Shown: positions 8,436 to 19,693, counted from the stretch's first letter. The stretch: DNA of 64,000 nt from Pollutimonas sp. M17 (GCF_025836975.1 NZ_CP107548.1:1922001-1986000); one strand, 5' to 3'. Translations and numbers: made by a program. Notes: generated by a model from the sequence alone, not told the origin.

Positions 8436-9617
8436 TCAATCCTTCAGGCCTATCTTCAAAAGCTTGCCATTGGATTCATCGGTCAGCACATACAGGAATC
8501 CGTCGGGGCCGACGCGTACATCGCGGATGCGTTCCCCCATGGATTCCAGCAAGCGCTCTTCATGCACGACCTTGTCGCCTTCAAGCCGCAGGCGTATAAG
8601 GGCCTGGTGCTTCAATGCCCCGATGAACACGGAATGCCGCCAGGCCGGAAAGCGGTCGGCATCGTAAAACGCCATGCCCGATATGGCCGGGGAAACCTTC
8701 CAGTAATAGACCGGCGCTTCCGTGCCGGGGGCCGACTCCCCCTGCGCTTCCGGTATGGCGAAACCCGAATAATTGATTCCGTGCGTGGCGACAGGCCATC
8801 CGTAGTTGCGCCCCGCCTGCGGAATGTTGAGCTCGTCGCCGCCGCGCGGGCCATGCTCATGCGTCCATAAGCGGCCGGACCACGGATTCAGCGCGGCGCC
8901 TTGCTGGTTGCGATGGCCGTAGGACCAGATCTCGGGACGCGCGCCCGCCTTGCCCTTGAACGGATTGTCGTCGGGCACGCTGCCGTCGGGATGAAGGCGG
9001 ACGACCTTGCCCTGCAGCTTGTCCAGGTCCTGCGCGGTGGACCGCTGATTGTTTTCGCCCAGCGCGATGAACAAATGCCCCTGCGCGTCGAAGACCAGCC
9101 GGGAGCCGAAATGCGCGCCGGTGGACAGCTTCGGCATCTGCCTGAATATCACGGTGAAGCCGGTCAGCTCTGCCGCATCGGGAGCAAGCACGCCATAGCC
9201 CACCGTCGTGCCGGCGCGGCCGTCATCGCCCTTTTCGGCATACGAGAGGTATACGCGCCGGCTTGCCTGGAAATCGGGCGCAAGGGCCACATCCAGCAGC
9301 CCTCCCTGGGATCGCCCATAAACGGCCGGAACGCCCTTTATGGGCGCCGAAAGGCCAGTCCCGGGGCGCCAGAGGCGCAGCGTCCCGGGCCTCTCGGTAA
9401 TCAGCGCGCCCGAGGCATCCGGCAGGAAGGCAAGGGACCAGGGATGATCCAGGCCCGCCAGCAATTGGTCGACGACGACCATGCCGTGTTCGCTGGCCTG
9501 CCCTCGCATGGCGCCCTCCTGCGCCGCAGCGGGCGGGACGGCCAAGGCAAAGAGGCTTGCGGCAAAACCCAGTCGGCATGCAAGGCGATGCATCCGCGGA
9601 CTGCTCGATGGAATCAT
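8436..9617 (-). CDS. PQQ-dependent aldose sugar dehydrogenase
   Basis: 393 aa from the ATG at 9617, chosen because GAGGTG is six bases upstream; a GTG nine bases earlier is the alternative. An N-terminal signal peptide (LGFAASLFALAVPPAAAQ) targets the periplasm. The six-bladed propeller of the GDH-B/YliI-type soluble sugar dehydrogenase is indicated by DHPWSLAFLPD, ALGENNQRSTAQDLDKLQGK, LWTHEHGPRGGDELN and YGWPVATHGINYSG. It oxidises aldoses to lactones with PQQ and calcium. It begins 14 bp after the zwf stop on the same strand, so gnd-zwf-dehydrogenase looks like one operon. Confidence 0.9.
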   Translation of the reverse strand: MIPSSSPRMHRLACRLGFAASLFALAVPPAAAQEGAMRGQASEHGMVVVDQLLAGLDHPWSLAFLPDASGALITERPGTLRLWRPGTGLSAPIKGVPAVYGRSQGGLLDVALAPDFQASRRVYLSYAEKGDDGRAGTTVGYGVLAPDAAELTGFTVIFRQMPKLSTGAHFGSRLVFDAQGHLFIALGENNQRSTAQDLDKLQGKVVRLHPDGSVPDDNPFKGKAGARPEIWSYGHRNQQGAALNPWSGRLWTHEHGPRGGDELNIPQAGRNYGWPVATHGINYSGFAIPEAQGESAPGTEAPVYYWKVSPAISGMAFYDADRFPAWRHSVFIGALKHQALIRLRLEGDKVVHEERLLESMGERIRDVRVGPDGFLYVLTDESNGKLLKIGLKD

Positions 9618-9631
9618 GGCGATCACCTCGG

Positions 9632-11068
9632 CTATATCGGGACGGCGGGCCGTGCATCGCCGCAGGCGCTTTCCGGCTCGGGATCATGCCAGGCGCCGTG
9701 GCCGGCGGTCAGCTGCGCTGCCTGCCGGGGGCCCCAGCCGCCGGGGGCATAAGGCAGGGCCCGGGCATGGCGGGTCAGGACCGGCTGCACTACGGCCCAG
9801 GCGGCCTCTATGGCCTCTTCACTGGTGAACAAGGCCCTGTCGCCCGACAGGGCGTCGCCAAGCAGTCTTTCGTAGGGCGACTCTTCCATGGAATCGTCGT
9901 CCAGCAGGTAAAGTTCGCGCTGCTCGCCGACGAACTCCTTGCCCGATCGCTTCACGCGGGCGGCCAGCGCGACGGCCGAGCGCGGCGACAGGCGAAAGCG
10001 CAGGTAGTTCGCCCTGCCCTTGGCCGGATGCGAGTCGGCAAACAGTTCCTGAGGCGGCGCCTTCAACTGGATCAGGACTTCGGCGGCGTCCTCGGCCAGG
10101 CATTTTCCCGAACGCAGGAACCACGGCACGCCGGCCCAGCGCCAGGAATCGATGAACAGGCGCAGCGCGCAATAGGTTTCGACATCGGAACGGGGATCCA
10201 CGTGCGCCTCTTTCCTGTAGCCCCGGTATTGCCCGCGCACCAGATCGTCGGCCCGCAAGGGACGCATGGCCTGGAACACCTTGGCCTTCTCGGCGTGCAC
10301 GGCGTCGTAGCCGCGATAGGCGGGCGGCTCCATGGCCAGCAAGGCGACGATCTGGAACAGGTGGTTCTGGATCACGTCGCGCAGGCAGCCGGCGCTTTCA
10401 TAGAAAGCGCCGCGATTGCCCACGCCAAAGGTCTCGGACAAGGTGATCTGCACACTGTCGATATGGTCGCGGTTCCAGATGGGTTCCAGAAAGGAGTTGG
10501 CGAAGCGGAAATACAGGATGTTCATGATCGCTTCCTTGCCCAGGAAGTGATCGATGCGGAAGATGGCCTCTTCGGGAAAGACCGAACAGGCCAGGCGGTT
10601 GAGCTCGCGGGCCGAGGCCAGGTCGCGTCCGAAAGGCTTCTCGACGATGACGCGCGCCCCTTGCGCCAGGCCGGCGGCGTCCAGGCTTTTGATGACGGTC
10701 GCGAACAGCGAGGGCGGGATGGCAAGGTAGTGGGCCGGCCGCCGCGCCCCGCCCAGGGCCTGCTTCAATCGTGCGAAGGTGTCGGGCCGGGTGTAGTCTC
10801 CGCTGACATAGCTGACCTGGGAAACCAACTGCTCGAAGGCCTCCTTGTCGTCTATCTTGCCCGATTGGCGGATGCTGTCGGCGATGCGCTTGCGCAACTG
10901 CGCCCGCGTCATCGCCGACGACGCCACGCCGATGACGGGCACCTTGAGCCGTCCACGCTTGATCATGGCGTAAAGGGCGGGAAATATCTTCTTGTGCGCC
11001 AGGTCGCCCGTCATGCCGAACAGCACCAGGGCGTCGGACGCGTTCCTCCTGTTTTCCGCTGTCGTCAC
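9632..11068 (-). CDS. zwf: Glucose-6-phosphate 1-dehydrogenase
   Basis: 478 aa from a GTG at 11068. The GTG overlaps the gnd stop as GTGA, and GGAGG sits nine bases upstream inside gnd, so translation is coupled. FGMTGDLAHKKIFPALY is the NADP-binding N-terminus; RIDHFLGKEAIMNIL is the catalytic signature with Asp-His and Lys; the C-terminus GGWGPRQAA is typical. It oxidises glucose-6-phosphate to 6-phosphogluconolactone with NADP. A much longer open frame extends upstream opposite gnd codons but has no homologous N-terminus and is not used. No pgl is visible here. Confidence 0.95.
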   Translation of the reverse strand: MTTAENRRNASDALVLFGMTGDLAHKKIFPALYAMIKRGRLKVPVIGVASSAMTRAQLRKRIADSIRQSGKIDDKEAFEQLVSQVSYVSGDYTRPDTFARLKQALGGARRPAHYLAIPPSLFATVIKSLDAAGLAQGARVIVEKPFGRDLASARELNRLACSVFPEEAIFRIDHFLGKEAIMNILYFRFANSFLEPIWNRDHIDSVQITLSETFGVGNRGAFYESAGCLRDVIQNHLFQIVALLAMEPPAYRGYDAVHAEKAKVFQAMRPLRADDLVRGQYRGYRKEAHVDPRSDVETYCALRLFIDSWRWAGVPWFLRSGKCLAEDAAEVLIQLKAPPQELFADSHPAKGRANYLRFRLSPRSAVALAARVKRSGKEFVGEQRELYLLDDDSMEESPYERLLGDALSGDRALFTSEEAIEAAWAVVQPVLTRHARALPYAPGGWGPRQAAQLTAGHGAWHDPEPESACGDARPAVPI

Positions 11069-12090
11069 ACCGTCGATCCTCCTTTGGGCTTTTCGGTATG
11101 GCCGCCGAATTGCTTGCGCATGGCCGAAAGGACGCGGTTCGCATACACCGCATTGCCTCGCGACTCGAAGCGGGAAAACAGGGCCGCGCTGAGCACGGGG
11201 GTGGGCACGCCCTGATCGACGGCCGCCGCCAGCGCCCATCGCCCTTCGCCGGAATCGGACACATGGCCCGCATAGCCGTCCAGGTCCGGATCGCCCTGCA
11301 GCGCCTGGGCCGTCAGGTCCAGCAGCCAGGAACCGATCACGCTGCCGCGCCGCCACAGTTCGGTGATTTCGGGAATGTCCAGGTCGTAGCGATAGTGTTC
11401 GGGATGGCGCAAAGGCGTCGTTTCCGCATTCGCCTCGCGTTCGTGCTTGCCGATATTGGCCTTGTGCAGGATGTTCAGGCCTTCGGCATAGGCGGCCATC
11501 ATGCCGTATTCGATGCCGTTATGGATCATCTTCACGAAATGCCCTGCTCCGTGGGGGCCGCAATGCAGATAGCCGCTGTCGGCGGTGCTTGGCGCCGGAC
11601 GTCCCTGGGTCATCGGCACCATGTCGGCGCCGGGCGCCAGGGCCGCGAAAACGGGCTCGAGATGCTTGAATGTCTCCGCCTCGCCGCCGACCATCAGGCA
11701 ATAACCCCGATCCAGCCCGGCCACGCCGCCGCTGGTGCCCACATCCATGTAGCGGACGCCGGCCAGCGCCAGTTCGGCGGCGCGGCGGATATCGTCATGA
11801 TAGGAAGAGTTGCCGCCGTCTATGACGATGTCGTCCTTGTCCAGCAAGGGCAGCAGGCTTTCCAGCACGCCGTCCACGACAGCCGCGGGCACCATCAGCC
11901 ACAGCACGCGCGGCGCGGACAGGGACGAGACCAGCTCGGCCAGGTCGGCGCACCCCTTGGCGCCCTGCGCCTGCACTTTAGCAACCGCCTCCGGATGGCT
12001 GTCGTACACCACGCAGTCATGGCCTTTCTGCAGCAGGCGCTGCACCATATTGCTGCCCATACGGCCCAATCCGACCATCCCTATCTGCAT
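11065..12090 (-). CDS. gnd: 6-phosphogluconate dehydrogenase, decarboxylating (short type)
   Basis: 341 aa. The start MQIGMVGLGRMGSNMVQRLL is the Rossmann GxGxxG/A loop; DGGNSSYHDDIRRA and GPHGAGHFVKMIHNGIEYGMM are the substrate-binding and catalytic Lys segments. The length fits the short (about 300-340 aa) bacterial Gnd class, many of which prefer NAD, rather than the 470-aa enzyme. It makes ribulose-5-phosphate and CO2. It is first in an operon with zwf, coupled by a GTGA overlap. Confidence 0.94.
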   Translation of the reverse strand: MQIGMVGLGRMGSNMVQRLLQKGHDCVVYDSHPEAVAKVQAQGAKGCADLAELVSSLSAPRVLWLMVPAAVVDGVLESLLPLLDKDDIVIDGGNSSYHDDIRRAAELALAGVRYMDVGTSGGVAGLDRGYCLMVGGEAETFKHLEPVFAALAPGADMVPMTQGRPAPSTADSGYLHCGPHGAGHFVKMIHNGIEYGMMAAYAEGLNILHKANIGKHEREANAETTPLRHPEHYRYDLDIPEITELWRRGSVIGSWLLDLTAQALQGDPDLDGYAGHVSDSGEGRWALAAAVDQGVPTPVLSAALFSRFESRGNAVYANRVLSAMRKQFGGHTEKPKGGSTV

Positions 12091-12196
12091 TTGAATCTCC
12101 GAGAAAAAACCCTAAACGCTACCATAAAAAGCGGAAAGGACTAGACTATCTGGATCGCGCCAATCAAAGCAAGCGCCATGCCCGAGGATACGCCCC

Positions 12197-12679
12197 ATGA
12201 CCTCCATCGCCTACGAACAGGCACCGCCGCTGGCCGTCAGCCAATGGCTGAATGCCCGCCCGGAATTGACGCTGGAATCGCTGCGTGGTTCCATTGTCGT
12301 CCTGCATGCCTTCCAGATGCTTTGTCCCGGCTGTGTATCCCACGGAATACCTCAAGCCAAGGCCATCCATGCCGCGTTCCCGCCCGACAAGGTCAGGGTG
12401 ATCGGCCTGCATTCGGTCTTCGAGCACCATGCCGCGATGGAGCCGGTTTCCCTGAAGGCCTTCGCACACGAGTACCGCCTGGGATTCCCCATTGCCATCG
12501 ATCAGCCGTCGTCCGACGGCCCCATACCCCTGACCATGCAGGCCTACCGCCTGCAAGGCACGCCCAGCCTGATCCTGATCGATCGGTCCGGCTTCATTCG
12601 CCTGCATCATTTCGGACCGCTGGACGATCTACGGGCCGGCGCGGCCATAGGACAGTTGCTGGCCGAGGGACAAGGCTAG
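12197..12679 (+). CDS. Redoxin/TlpA-like thiol-disulfide protein
   Basis: 160 aa, thioredoxin fold without a signal peptide. Redox motif [16 protein letters not shown] lies at about residues 35-50 (CPGC rather than the usual WCxxC), and a cis-Pro loop is seen in [19 protein letters not shown]. These suggest a cytoplasmic peroxiredoxin or AhpC/TSA-type relative. Divergent from gnd. Its TAG overlaps the convergent slipin TAG through a shared CTAG, so the two genes abut tail to tail. Function beyond thiol redox chemistry is unknown. Confidence 0.82.
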   Translation: MTSIAYEQAPPLAVSQWLNARPELTLESLRGSIVVLHAFQMLCPGCVSHGIPQAKAIHAAFPPDKVRVIGLHSVFEHHAAMEPVSLKAFAHEYRLGFPIAIDQPSSDGPIPLTMQAYRLQGTPSLILIDRSGFIRLHHFGPLDDLRAGAAIGQLLAEGQG

Positions 12680-13437
12680 CCCGATTTCCTGCCCAGCAGG
12701 GACGAGAGCAGATCGACCGGTATCGGAAAGACCAGGGTCGAACTTTTGTCTCCGGCCACCTGGGTCAGGGTCTGCAAATACCGCAGCTGCATGGCCGAGG
12801 GCTGGGTGGCCAGGATCTCCGCCGCTTCCATGAGGGCCTGCGCCGCCTGCTTCTCGCCCTCCGCATGGATGACCTTGGCGCGCCGCTCGCGCTCGGCTTC
12901 GGCCTGGCGGGCGATGGCCCGCACCATGTTCTCGTTCAGGTCTATGTGCTTGATCTCGACGTTGGTGACCTTGATGCCCCAGGAGTCGGTCTGCGCATCC
13001 AGTATCTGCTGCACATCCAGATTCAGTTTTTCGCGCTCGGACAGCATTTCGTCCAGCTCGTGCTTGCCCAGCACGGCGCGCAGGGTGGTCTGCGCCAGCT
13101 GGCTGGTGGCTTCCAGGTAGCGCTCGACCTGGATGATGGCCTTGTCGGGAGCGACCACGCGAAAGTACACGACGGCGTTGACCTTTACCGATACGTTGTC
13201 GCGCGAGATGACGTCCTGGCTGGGCACGTCCATGGTGACCACGCGCAGGTCGACCCGCACCATCTGCTGGACCACCGGGATGACGAACACCAGGCCCGGC
13301 CCCTTCACGCTGGTGAAGCGGCCCAGGGTGAACACCACGCCTCGCTGGTATTCCCGCAGAATCTTCAAGGCATTGAACAGCACCAGCAGCAGGACGATGA
13401 CGATGGCCGCCAGGCCGATATTGAAGCTATAAAACAT
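12676..13437 (-). CDS. Slipin (SPFH/band 7 membrane protein)
   Basis: 253 aa from the ATG at 13437, preceded by AAAGGGGGAACGTC. A single N-terminal membrane anchor ([18 protein letters not shown]) is followed by the SPFH domain beginning [16 protein letters not shown], with [16 protein letters not shown] and a C-terminal [20 protein letters not shown] coiled coil. Slipins form membrane rings, and NfeD proteases cleave their C-terminal hydrophobic tails. It overlaps the upstream nfeD gene by 11 bases, the standard NfeD-stomatin operon, so they probably act together in membrane quality control. Confidence 0.93.
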   Translation of the reverse strand: MFYSFNIGLAAIVIVLLLVLFNALKILREYQRGVVFTLGRFTSVKGPGLVFVIPVVQQMVRVDLRVVTMDVPSQDVISRDNVSVKVNAVVYFRVVAPDKAIIQVERYLEATSQLAQTTLRAVLGKHELDEMLSEREKLNLDVQQILDAQTDSWGIKVTNVEIKHIDLNENMVRAIARQAEAERERRAKVIHAEGEKQAAQALMEAAEILATQPSAMQLRYLQTLTQVAGDKSSTLVFPIPVDLLSSLLGRKSG

Positions 13438-14830
13438 GACGTTCCCCCTTTGAGCGCAAGGCGGCTCCGCCGCCGGCGCGAACACGGATGACTTGCAGGA
13501 CAAGGCCGTCCAATGCAACGACCTGGATGTCGTCCCCCGGTGAAAGGGGCTCTTTGCACTGGACGCGCCAGCTTTCTCCCCGGACCTCGGCGTAGGCCAC
13601 GCCCTTGTCCACCGAGGTCACGGTACCTGGCAGGCCAGGCATTTCCTCACGGCCGCTGACTACCGCCCGCTTATGGGCGCGGGCCGCCAGGGCGCCTATT
13701 CCGGCGATCAGGGCTGCGCTGACGATGGCCAGCCCGATCAGAAACGGCACGGAAAGATCGAAGCCCGGTATGCCCGTATCCGTCAGGAACAGCCCACCCA
13801 GCACAAACGCGATGACGCCTCCTATGCCAAGGGCCCCGAAGCTGGGCAGGAAGGCCTCGGCGATCATCATGGCGGTGCCCGCGGCAACCAGGCCCACGCC
13901 GGCCCAGTTTACCGGCAGCATCTGGAAGGCGTACAGCCCCAGCAACAGGCAGATCAGGCCCGCCACACCCGGCAGCGCCGCCCCGGGGCTGGTCAGTTCG
14001 AAGAACAGGCCGTAGATGCCCACCATCATCAGTATCAGCGCGACCTGCGGATTGGCCACCAGTTCCAGCACACGGTTGCGCCAGTCCGGCGCCACCCGTT
14101 CGACGCGCGCTCCCGCCGTGGACAGGGTGACCGTTGCGCCGCTGTCCAGCTTGACCTGGCGGCCGTCGATGCGGGCAAGCAGGTCCTCCACGCTGGCGGC
14201 GATGACGTCGACGACGCCGGCCTTCAGCGCCTCGGGCGCGGACAGGCTGCGCGCCTCCAATACGGCCTGCTCGGCAAAATCGGCATTGCGTCCGCGCAAT
14301 TGCGCCAGGCTGCGTATATAGGCGGCGGCGTCGTTGGCTGCCTTGTGCGCGAGCGTGCCGCCGTCGCTCTTCTTGTTTTTGTCGCCGTCGGATTCAGACG
14401 CTTGCGCGGGGCCGGATCCGCCTATGGACACCGGCGTGGCCGCGCCCAGATTGCTGGCGGGCGTCATGGCCGCGATATGGCTGGCATACAGAATGAAGGT
14501 GCCCGCGCTGGCGGCGCGCGCCCCGCCGGGGCTGACAAAGCCCGCCACAGGTATGGGCGAGGCCAGTATCCGCCGTACGATGGAGCGCATGGACGTGTCC
14601 AGCCCGCCCGGAGTATCCAGTTCCAGCACCACCAGCGCGGCGCCTTCTTCGGCGGCCTGCGCCAGGCCGCGGACGATGAAGTCGGATGTGGCCGGACTGA
14701 TGATGCCGTCCACCTGCAGGACTTTGACAACAGGCTCGGCGGCGGCCGCCGGGCTGCGCGCCAGGCAAAAAATGGCCAGCAGACCCGCCATTACACCGCA
14801 TGCGAACCACCCCGGTCGCGCCCTGCCCAT
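13427..14830 (-). CDS. NfeD-family membrane-bound serine protease
   Basis: 467 aa. Signal sequence (about 1-31), then a ClpP-class protease domain with [17 protein letters not shown] and [23 protein letters not shown]; Ser108 in AASAGT is the predicted nucleophile and the Lys in [15 protein letters not shown] the general base. Four to five transmembrane segments follow (about 255-380). A C-terminal OB-fold begins near [20 protein letters not shown]. This is the full-length NfeD1b type, as opposed to protease-less NfeD. It is co-transcribed with the slipin gene, whose product is the expected substrate or partner. Confidence 0.93.
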   Translation of the reverse strand: MGRARPGWFACGVMAGLLAIFCLARSPAAAAEPVVKVLQVDGIISPATSDFIVRGLAQAAEEGAALVVLELDTPGGLDTSMRSIVRRILASPIPVAGFVSPGGARAASAGTFILYASHIAAMTPASNLGAATPVSIGGSGPAQASESDGDKNKKSDGGTLAHKAANDAAAYIRSLAQLRGRNADFAEQAVLEARSLSAPEALKAGVVDVIAASVEDLLARIDGRQVKLDSGATVTLSTAGARVERVAPDWRNRVLELVANPQVALILMMVGIYGLFFELTSPGAALPGVAGLICLLLGLYAFQMLPVNWAGVGLVAAGTAMMIAEAFLPSFGALGIGGVIAFVLGGLFLTDTGIPGFDLSVPFLIGLAIVSAALIAGIGALAARAHKRAVVSGREEMPGLPGTVTSVDKGVAYAEVRGESWRVQCKEPLSPGDDIQVVALDGLVLQVIRVRAGGGAALRSKGERHVL

Positions 14831-14923
14831 GTCGGTTCCCCTTCAAGCGTTAACAGGCTGTTGAATGCCCGGGCATTTCCCGTGCCCGCGCCGATGGCGG
14901 GCCGGCATCAGCGTTCCATCGTT

Positions 14924-15286
14924 TCAGTATAGTCGGTCGATCTCCGCCGCCAATATCAAGGCATGATTGTGCCGCTCGTCCTTGGCGGCATAGACCAGGG
15001 TGATGGCTTTGCCGTCCGCCGCCTCGATCAGTTCGCGCATGCGCGCGACCTGATCGGGCGCGCGCAGTTCGGTCTGGTAGCTGTCGCGGAACTGATCCCA
15101 ATGCTCCACCTTGTGGCAGAACCACTTGCGCAATTCCGGACTGGGCGCCAGGTCCTTGTTCCAGACGTCGTATTTCAAGTCCTGTTTGGATACGCCGCGC
15201 GGCCACAGGCGATCGACAAAGACCCGATAGCCGTCCTTTTCGGCGGCCGCCTCGTAGGCGCGCTTGATGTGCACGTGCTTTGCCAT
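14924..15286 (-). CDS. DUF488 family protein
   Basis: 120 aa. The DUF488 signature is clear: DGYRVFVDRLWPRGVSKQDL near the N-terminus, LRKWFCHKVEHWDQFRDSY centrally and ITLVYAAKDERHNHALIL at the end. The biochemical function of the family is not established; DNA or RNA metabolism has been suggested for relatives. It starts 15 bp after the fumC stop on the same strand, so read-through from fumC is likely. Confidence 0.88.
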   Translation of the reverse strand: MAKHVHIKRAYEAAAEKDGYRVFVDRLWPRGVSKQDLKYDVWNKDLAPSPELRKWFCHKVEHWDQFRDSYQTELRAPDQVARMRELIEAADGKAITLVYAAKDERHNHALILAAEIDRLY

Positions 15287-15301
15287 GGCCGCCGCGTCTT
15301 C

Positions 15302-16699
<1,398 letters not shown>

Positions 16700-16826
16700 A
16701 CTTGCTCCTGTTGGTGAAAATTGCCGGGCCCGGTATGCCGCCGGACTCCATCCAGACTTCAACTATACGCCTGTAGCGGTCCCGGCTACCCGTATAACGG
16801 GGCGGCCGTCATGGTGATGCGGTCAG

Positions 16827-17852
16827 TCAGAAGCGGTCCGACCAGGCCTTGGCCACGTCCAGCATGCGGTTGGCGAATCCCCATTCGTTGTCGAACCACA
16901 CGAACAGATTGGCGAAACCGTCGCCGTTCGTGCGGGTCTGGCTGCCGTCGACGATGGCCGAGTGCGGATTGTGGTTGAAATCGACCGATGCATGCGGATG
17001 ATTGGAATACGCCAGCAGGCCGGCATAGCGATTGGTGGATTCCATCAGCAAGGCGTTCAGCTCCGGCACAGTGACGTCGTTTTTCAGTTTGACCATCAGG
17101 TCGATGGCCGAGACGTTCAGTATGGGCACGCGTATGGCCTTGGCCTGGACCTTGCCCGCCAGCTGCGGCAGCAGGCGCTCCACCCCCTGGGCCAGCCCGG
17201 TGGCGACCGGGATGATGGACTGCATGGCCGAGCGGGTGCGGCGCAAATCGGAATGATGGTAGCCGTCTATCATGGGCTGGTCGTTCATGACCGAATGCAG
17301 GGTCGTCAGGAAGGCATGGTCCACCCCGAAGGCGGCGTCCAGTTCAGCCAGGACGGGAACGATGGCGTTGGTCGTGCACGAGGCGTTGGAAACCAGTGCT
17401 TCCCGGCCGGTCAGGCCCGCATGGTTGATGCCGTAGACCACCGTGTAGTCGACATCATGGGCGCTGTTGGCCGGCTGGGAAACCAGCACCCTCGGGCAGC
17501 CCGCATCCAGGAAGCGCTGCAGCTGTTCGCGCGAGCCGTAGCGGCCCGAGCATTCGAGCAGCATGTCGATGCCCAGGCTTTTCCAGTCGACCTCTTCGGG
17601 CTTGCGCGCATGGCTGACCTTGATGGCCTGGCCGTTCACCACGAGATCGCTTCCCGCCTGCTCCACTTTGCCCGGAAACACGCCATGGGTGGAATCGAAC
17701 TGCGACAGATAGGCCATGGTGGCCAGGTCGGCGGGTTCGTTGATGGCGACGATCCCGAAGGCATCGCGCAAGGGCGACTCGTGAAGGGCTCGCAATACGC
17801 AGCGGCCTATGCGGCCATAACCGTTGATTGCCAGGCGTAGGGGACGACTCAT
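16827..17852 (-). CDS. GAPDH-family enzyme, erythrose-4-phosphate dehydrogenase-like
   Basis: 341 aa. NAD-binding N-terminus LAINGYGRIGRCVLRAL; catalytic Cys159 in SNASCTTNA and His186 in TLHSVMNDQP. Several segments look like Epd rather than glycolytic GAPDH: PMIDGYHHSDLRRTRSAMQSIIP, SVDFNHNPHSAIVDGSQTR and VWFDNEWGFANRMLD. Epd oxidises erythrose-4-phosphate to 4-phosphoerythronate for pyridoxal phosphate synthesis. The second Cys of the usual SCTTNC motif is Ala163. GAPDH activity cannot be excluded from sequence alone. Upstream of fumC on the same strand but 127 bp away. Confidence 0.87.
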   Translation of the reverse strand: MSRPLRLAINGYGRIGRCVLRALHESPLRDAFGIVAINEPADLATMAYLSQFDSTHGVFPGKVEQAGSDLVVNGQAIKVSHARKPEEVDWKSLGIDMLLECSGRYGSREQLQRFLDAGCPRVLVSQPANSAHDVDYTVVYGINHAGLTGREALVSNASCTTNAIVPVLAELDAAFGVDHAFLTTLHSVMNDQPMIDGYHHSDLRRTRSAMQSIIPVATGLAQGVERLLPQLAGKVQAKAIRVPILNVSAIDLMVKLKNDVTVPELNALLMESTNRYAGLLAYSNHPHASVDFNHNPHSAIVDGSQTRTNGDGFANLFVWFDNEWGFANRMLDVAKAWSDRF

Positions 17853-17910
17853 GCAGCGCTCTCGAATGGGACGGTGGGGAATGCCGTCACTTTACTACTT
17901 ATGCAAGGAA

Positions 17911-17941
17911 GAAGGCGGGACGCCGCAAAGCCCCCGCCTTC
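17911..17941 (-). terminator. Candidate terminator stem-loop after mmsA
   Basis: GAAGGCGGG (17911-17919) pairs perfectly with CCCGCCTTC (17933-17941), 43 bases beyond the mmsA stop. On the minus strand it is followed by TTCCTT only, so the U-tract is weak. Confidence 0.45.
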
Positions 17942-17983
17942 CACGGATGCGGAGCGCCGGCGAAGGCGCGCCCCTTGCCCCGC

Positions 17984-19522
17984 CTACATCGTCGGCATGA
18001 TGAACTCGTTGCCCTTGGCGATGTTTTCCGGCCAGCGCTGCATGATGGATTTCTGCTTGGTGTAGAAGCGCACGCCCTCTTCCCCATACGCATGGGTGTC
18101 GCCGAACAGGCTGCGCTTCCACCCCCCGAAGCCATGCCACGACATGGGAACGGGGATGGGCACGTTCACGCCCACCATGCCCACCTGTATGCGACGCGAG
18201 AACTCGCGGGCCGCATGGCCGTCGCTGGTGAAGCAGGACACGCCGTTGCCGAACTCATGGCGGTTGACCAGGTCGATGGCCGCGCCCAGGTCGTCCACAT
18301 GCACGCAGGCCAGGACGGGGCCGAAGATTTCCTCTTTGTATATTTTCATGTCGGGCGTGACCTTGTCGAACAGCGTGCCGCCCACATAGAAGCCGTCTTC
18401 GTGGCCGGCCACCTTGTAGCCGCGGCCGTCGACCAGCAGCTCGGCGCCCTGCTCCACCCCCAGCGCGATATAGCTTTCGATGCGCTGCAAGGCCTCCCTG
18501 CTGACCACGGGGCCCATTTCGGCGTCCAGGTTCATGCCGTCCTTGATGTTCAGGGACCTGGCGCGCTCGGCCAGCGCGGGCATGATCTTCTTGCCGACAT
18601 CGCCGACCATCACGGCGACGGATATCGCCATGCAGCGTTCGCCCGCCGAGCCGTAGGCCGCGCCCACCAAGGCATCCACCGTGCGCTCGATATCGGCGTC
18701 GGGCAGGATGACCATATGGTTCTTGGCTCCGCCCAGGGCCTGCACCCGCTTGCCGAAATGCGCCCCGCGCTCGTAGATGTATTGGGCGATGGGCGTCGAT
18801 CCGACAAAGCTCAGCGCCGCGACGTCGGCATGCTCCAGCAAGGCGTCCACCACGGCCTTGTCGCCCTGGATCACGTTGAACACGCCATCGGGCAGGCCGG
18901 CCTCCTGGAACAGCCTGGCCATGAACAGCGAAACGCTGGGGTCGCGCTCGCTGGGCTTCAAGATGAAGGTGTTGCCGGCGGCGATCGCCACCGGGAACAT
19001 CCAGCACGGCACCATGCAGGGAAAGTTGAACGGCGTAATGCCGGCCACGACGCCCAGCGGCTGGCGCAAGGTCCAGTTGTCGATGCCGTTGGCGACCTGC
19101 TCGGTGTAGTCGCCCTTGAGCAGCTGCGGTATGCCGCAGGCGAATTCGATCACGTCGATGCCGCGCGCGACTTCGCCCTGCGCATCGGTGAACACCTTGC
19201 CGTGCTCCGCCGTGATCATCGCCGCCATGGCGTCGACGTTGTCGTTCATCAGGCGCAGGAAGCGGGACATGATGCGCGCGCGGCGGACGGGCGGCGTGTC
19301 GGCCCAGGCCTGCGCAGCCGCCTTGGCCGCCGCGACCGCCGCCTTCACATCGTCGTGGGTGGACAGCGCCACCTGCCGGGCCACCTGGCCCGTGGAGGGA
19401 TTGAATACGTCCTGCTTGCGGCCGCCGCTGGCGGGCTGGAGCCGGCCGCCGATGAAGTTGACGACATCGCCGCTGTCGACATAGGCGGCAACGGGGGCGG
19501 TCCGGGTATTCTGGTCTTTCAC
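17984..19522 (-). CDS. mmsA: CoA-acylating methylmalonate-semialdehyde dehydrogenase
   Basis: 512 aa from a GTG at 19522, chosen because CAGGAG lies six bases upstream; no ATG gives a family-like N-terminus. [29 protein letters not shown] is the MMSDH N-terminal motif; [30 protein letters not shown] is diagnostic; the nucleophile is the Cys in [14 protein letters not shown]. It converts methylmalonate or malonate semialdehyde to propionyl- or acetyl-CoA in valine, inositol or beta-alanine breakdown. No partner aminotransferase or mmsB is adjacent. Divergent from a LysR gene that probably controls it. Confidence 0.94.
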   Translation of the reverse strand: MKDQNTRTAPVAAYVDSGDVVNFIGGRLQPASGGRKQDVFNPSTGQVARQVALSTHDDVKAAVAAAKAAAQAWADTPPVRRARIMSRFLRLMNDNVDAMAAMITAEHGKVFTDAQGEVARGIDVIEFACGIPQLLKGDYTEQVANGIDNWTLRQPLGVVAGITPFNFPCMVPCWMFPVAIAAGNTFILKPSERDPSVSLFMARLFQEAGLPDGVFNVIQGDKAVVDALLEHADVAALSFVGSTPIAQYIYERGAHFGKRVQALGGAKNHMVILPDADIERTVDALVGAAYGSAGERCMAISVAVMVGDVGKKIMPALAERARSLNIKDGMNLDAEMGPVVSREALQRIESYIALGVEQGAELLVDGRGYKVAGHEDGFYVGGTLFDKVTPDMKIYKEEIFGPVLACVHVDDLGAAIDLVNRHEFGNGVSCFTSDGHAAREFSRRIQVGMVGVNVPIPVPMSWHGFGGWKRSLFGDTHAYGEEGVRFYTKQKSIMQRWPENIAKGNEFIMPTM

Positions 19523-19601
19523 TACAGTCTCCTGGTGGATGCGGGAATGCGAAAAGTATAGGTAGCGCCGCCGCGCCATACAAGGCTTTATGGCTGGATA
19601 C

Positions 19602-19623
19602 ATTGTTTAATTTATTAGACAAT
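19602..19623. promoter_or_regulatory. Candidate LysR operator between mmsA and lysR
   Basis: ATTGTTTAAT (19602-19611) and ATTAGACAAT (19614-19623) form an inverted repeat with one mismatch and a 2-bp spacer, in the divergent promoter region. It contains T-N11-A dyads typical of LysR sites. AT-rich against its surroundings. Confidence 0.6.
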
Positions 19624-19693
19624 GATGATCGCGCGCATTGGGCGCGCGCCAAGCATCGGATAAGCGGCCGGATTGCGGCCGCCAGGGAACCCC

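Noticed and set aside
9557-11215. 552-codon plus-strand frame opposite zwf
   Set aside because: Antisense to zwf; the N-terminal extension of zwf itself beyond 11068 was also rejected because it overlaps gnd codons and GTG 11068 has a good ribosome site.
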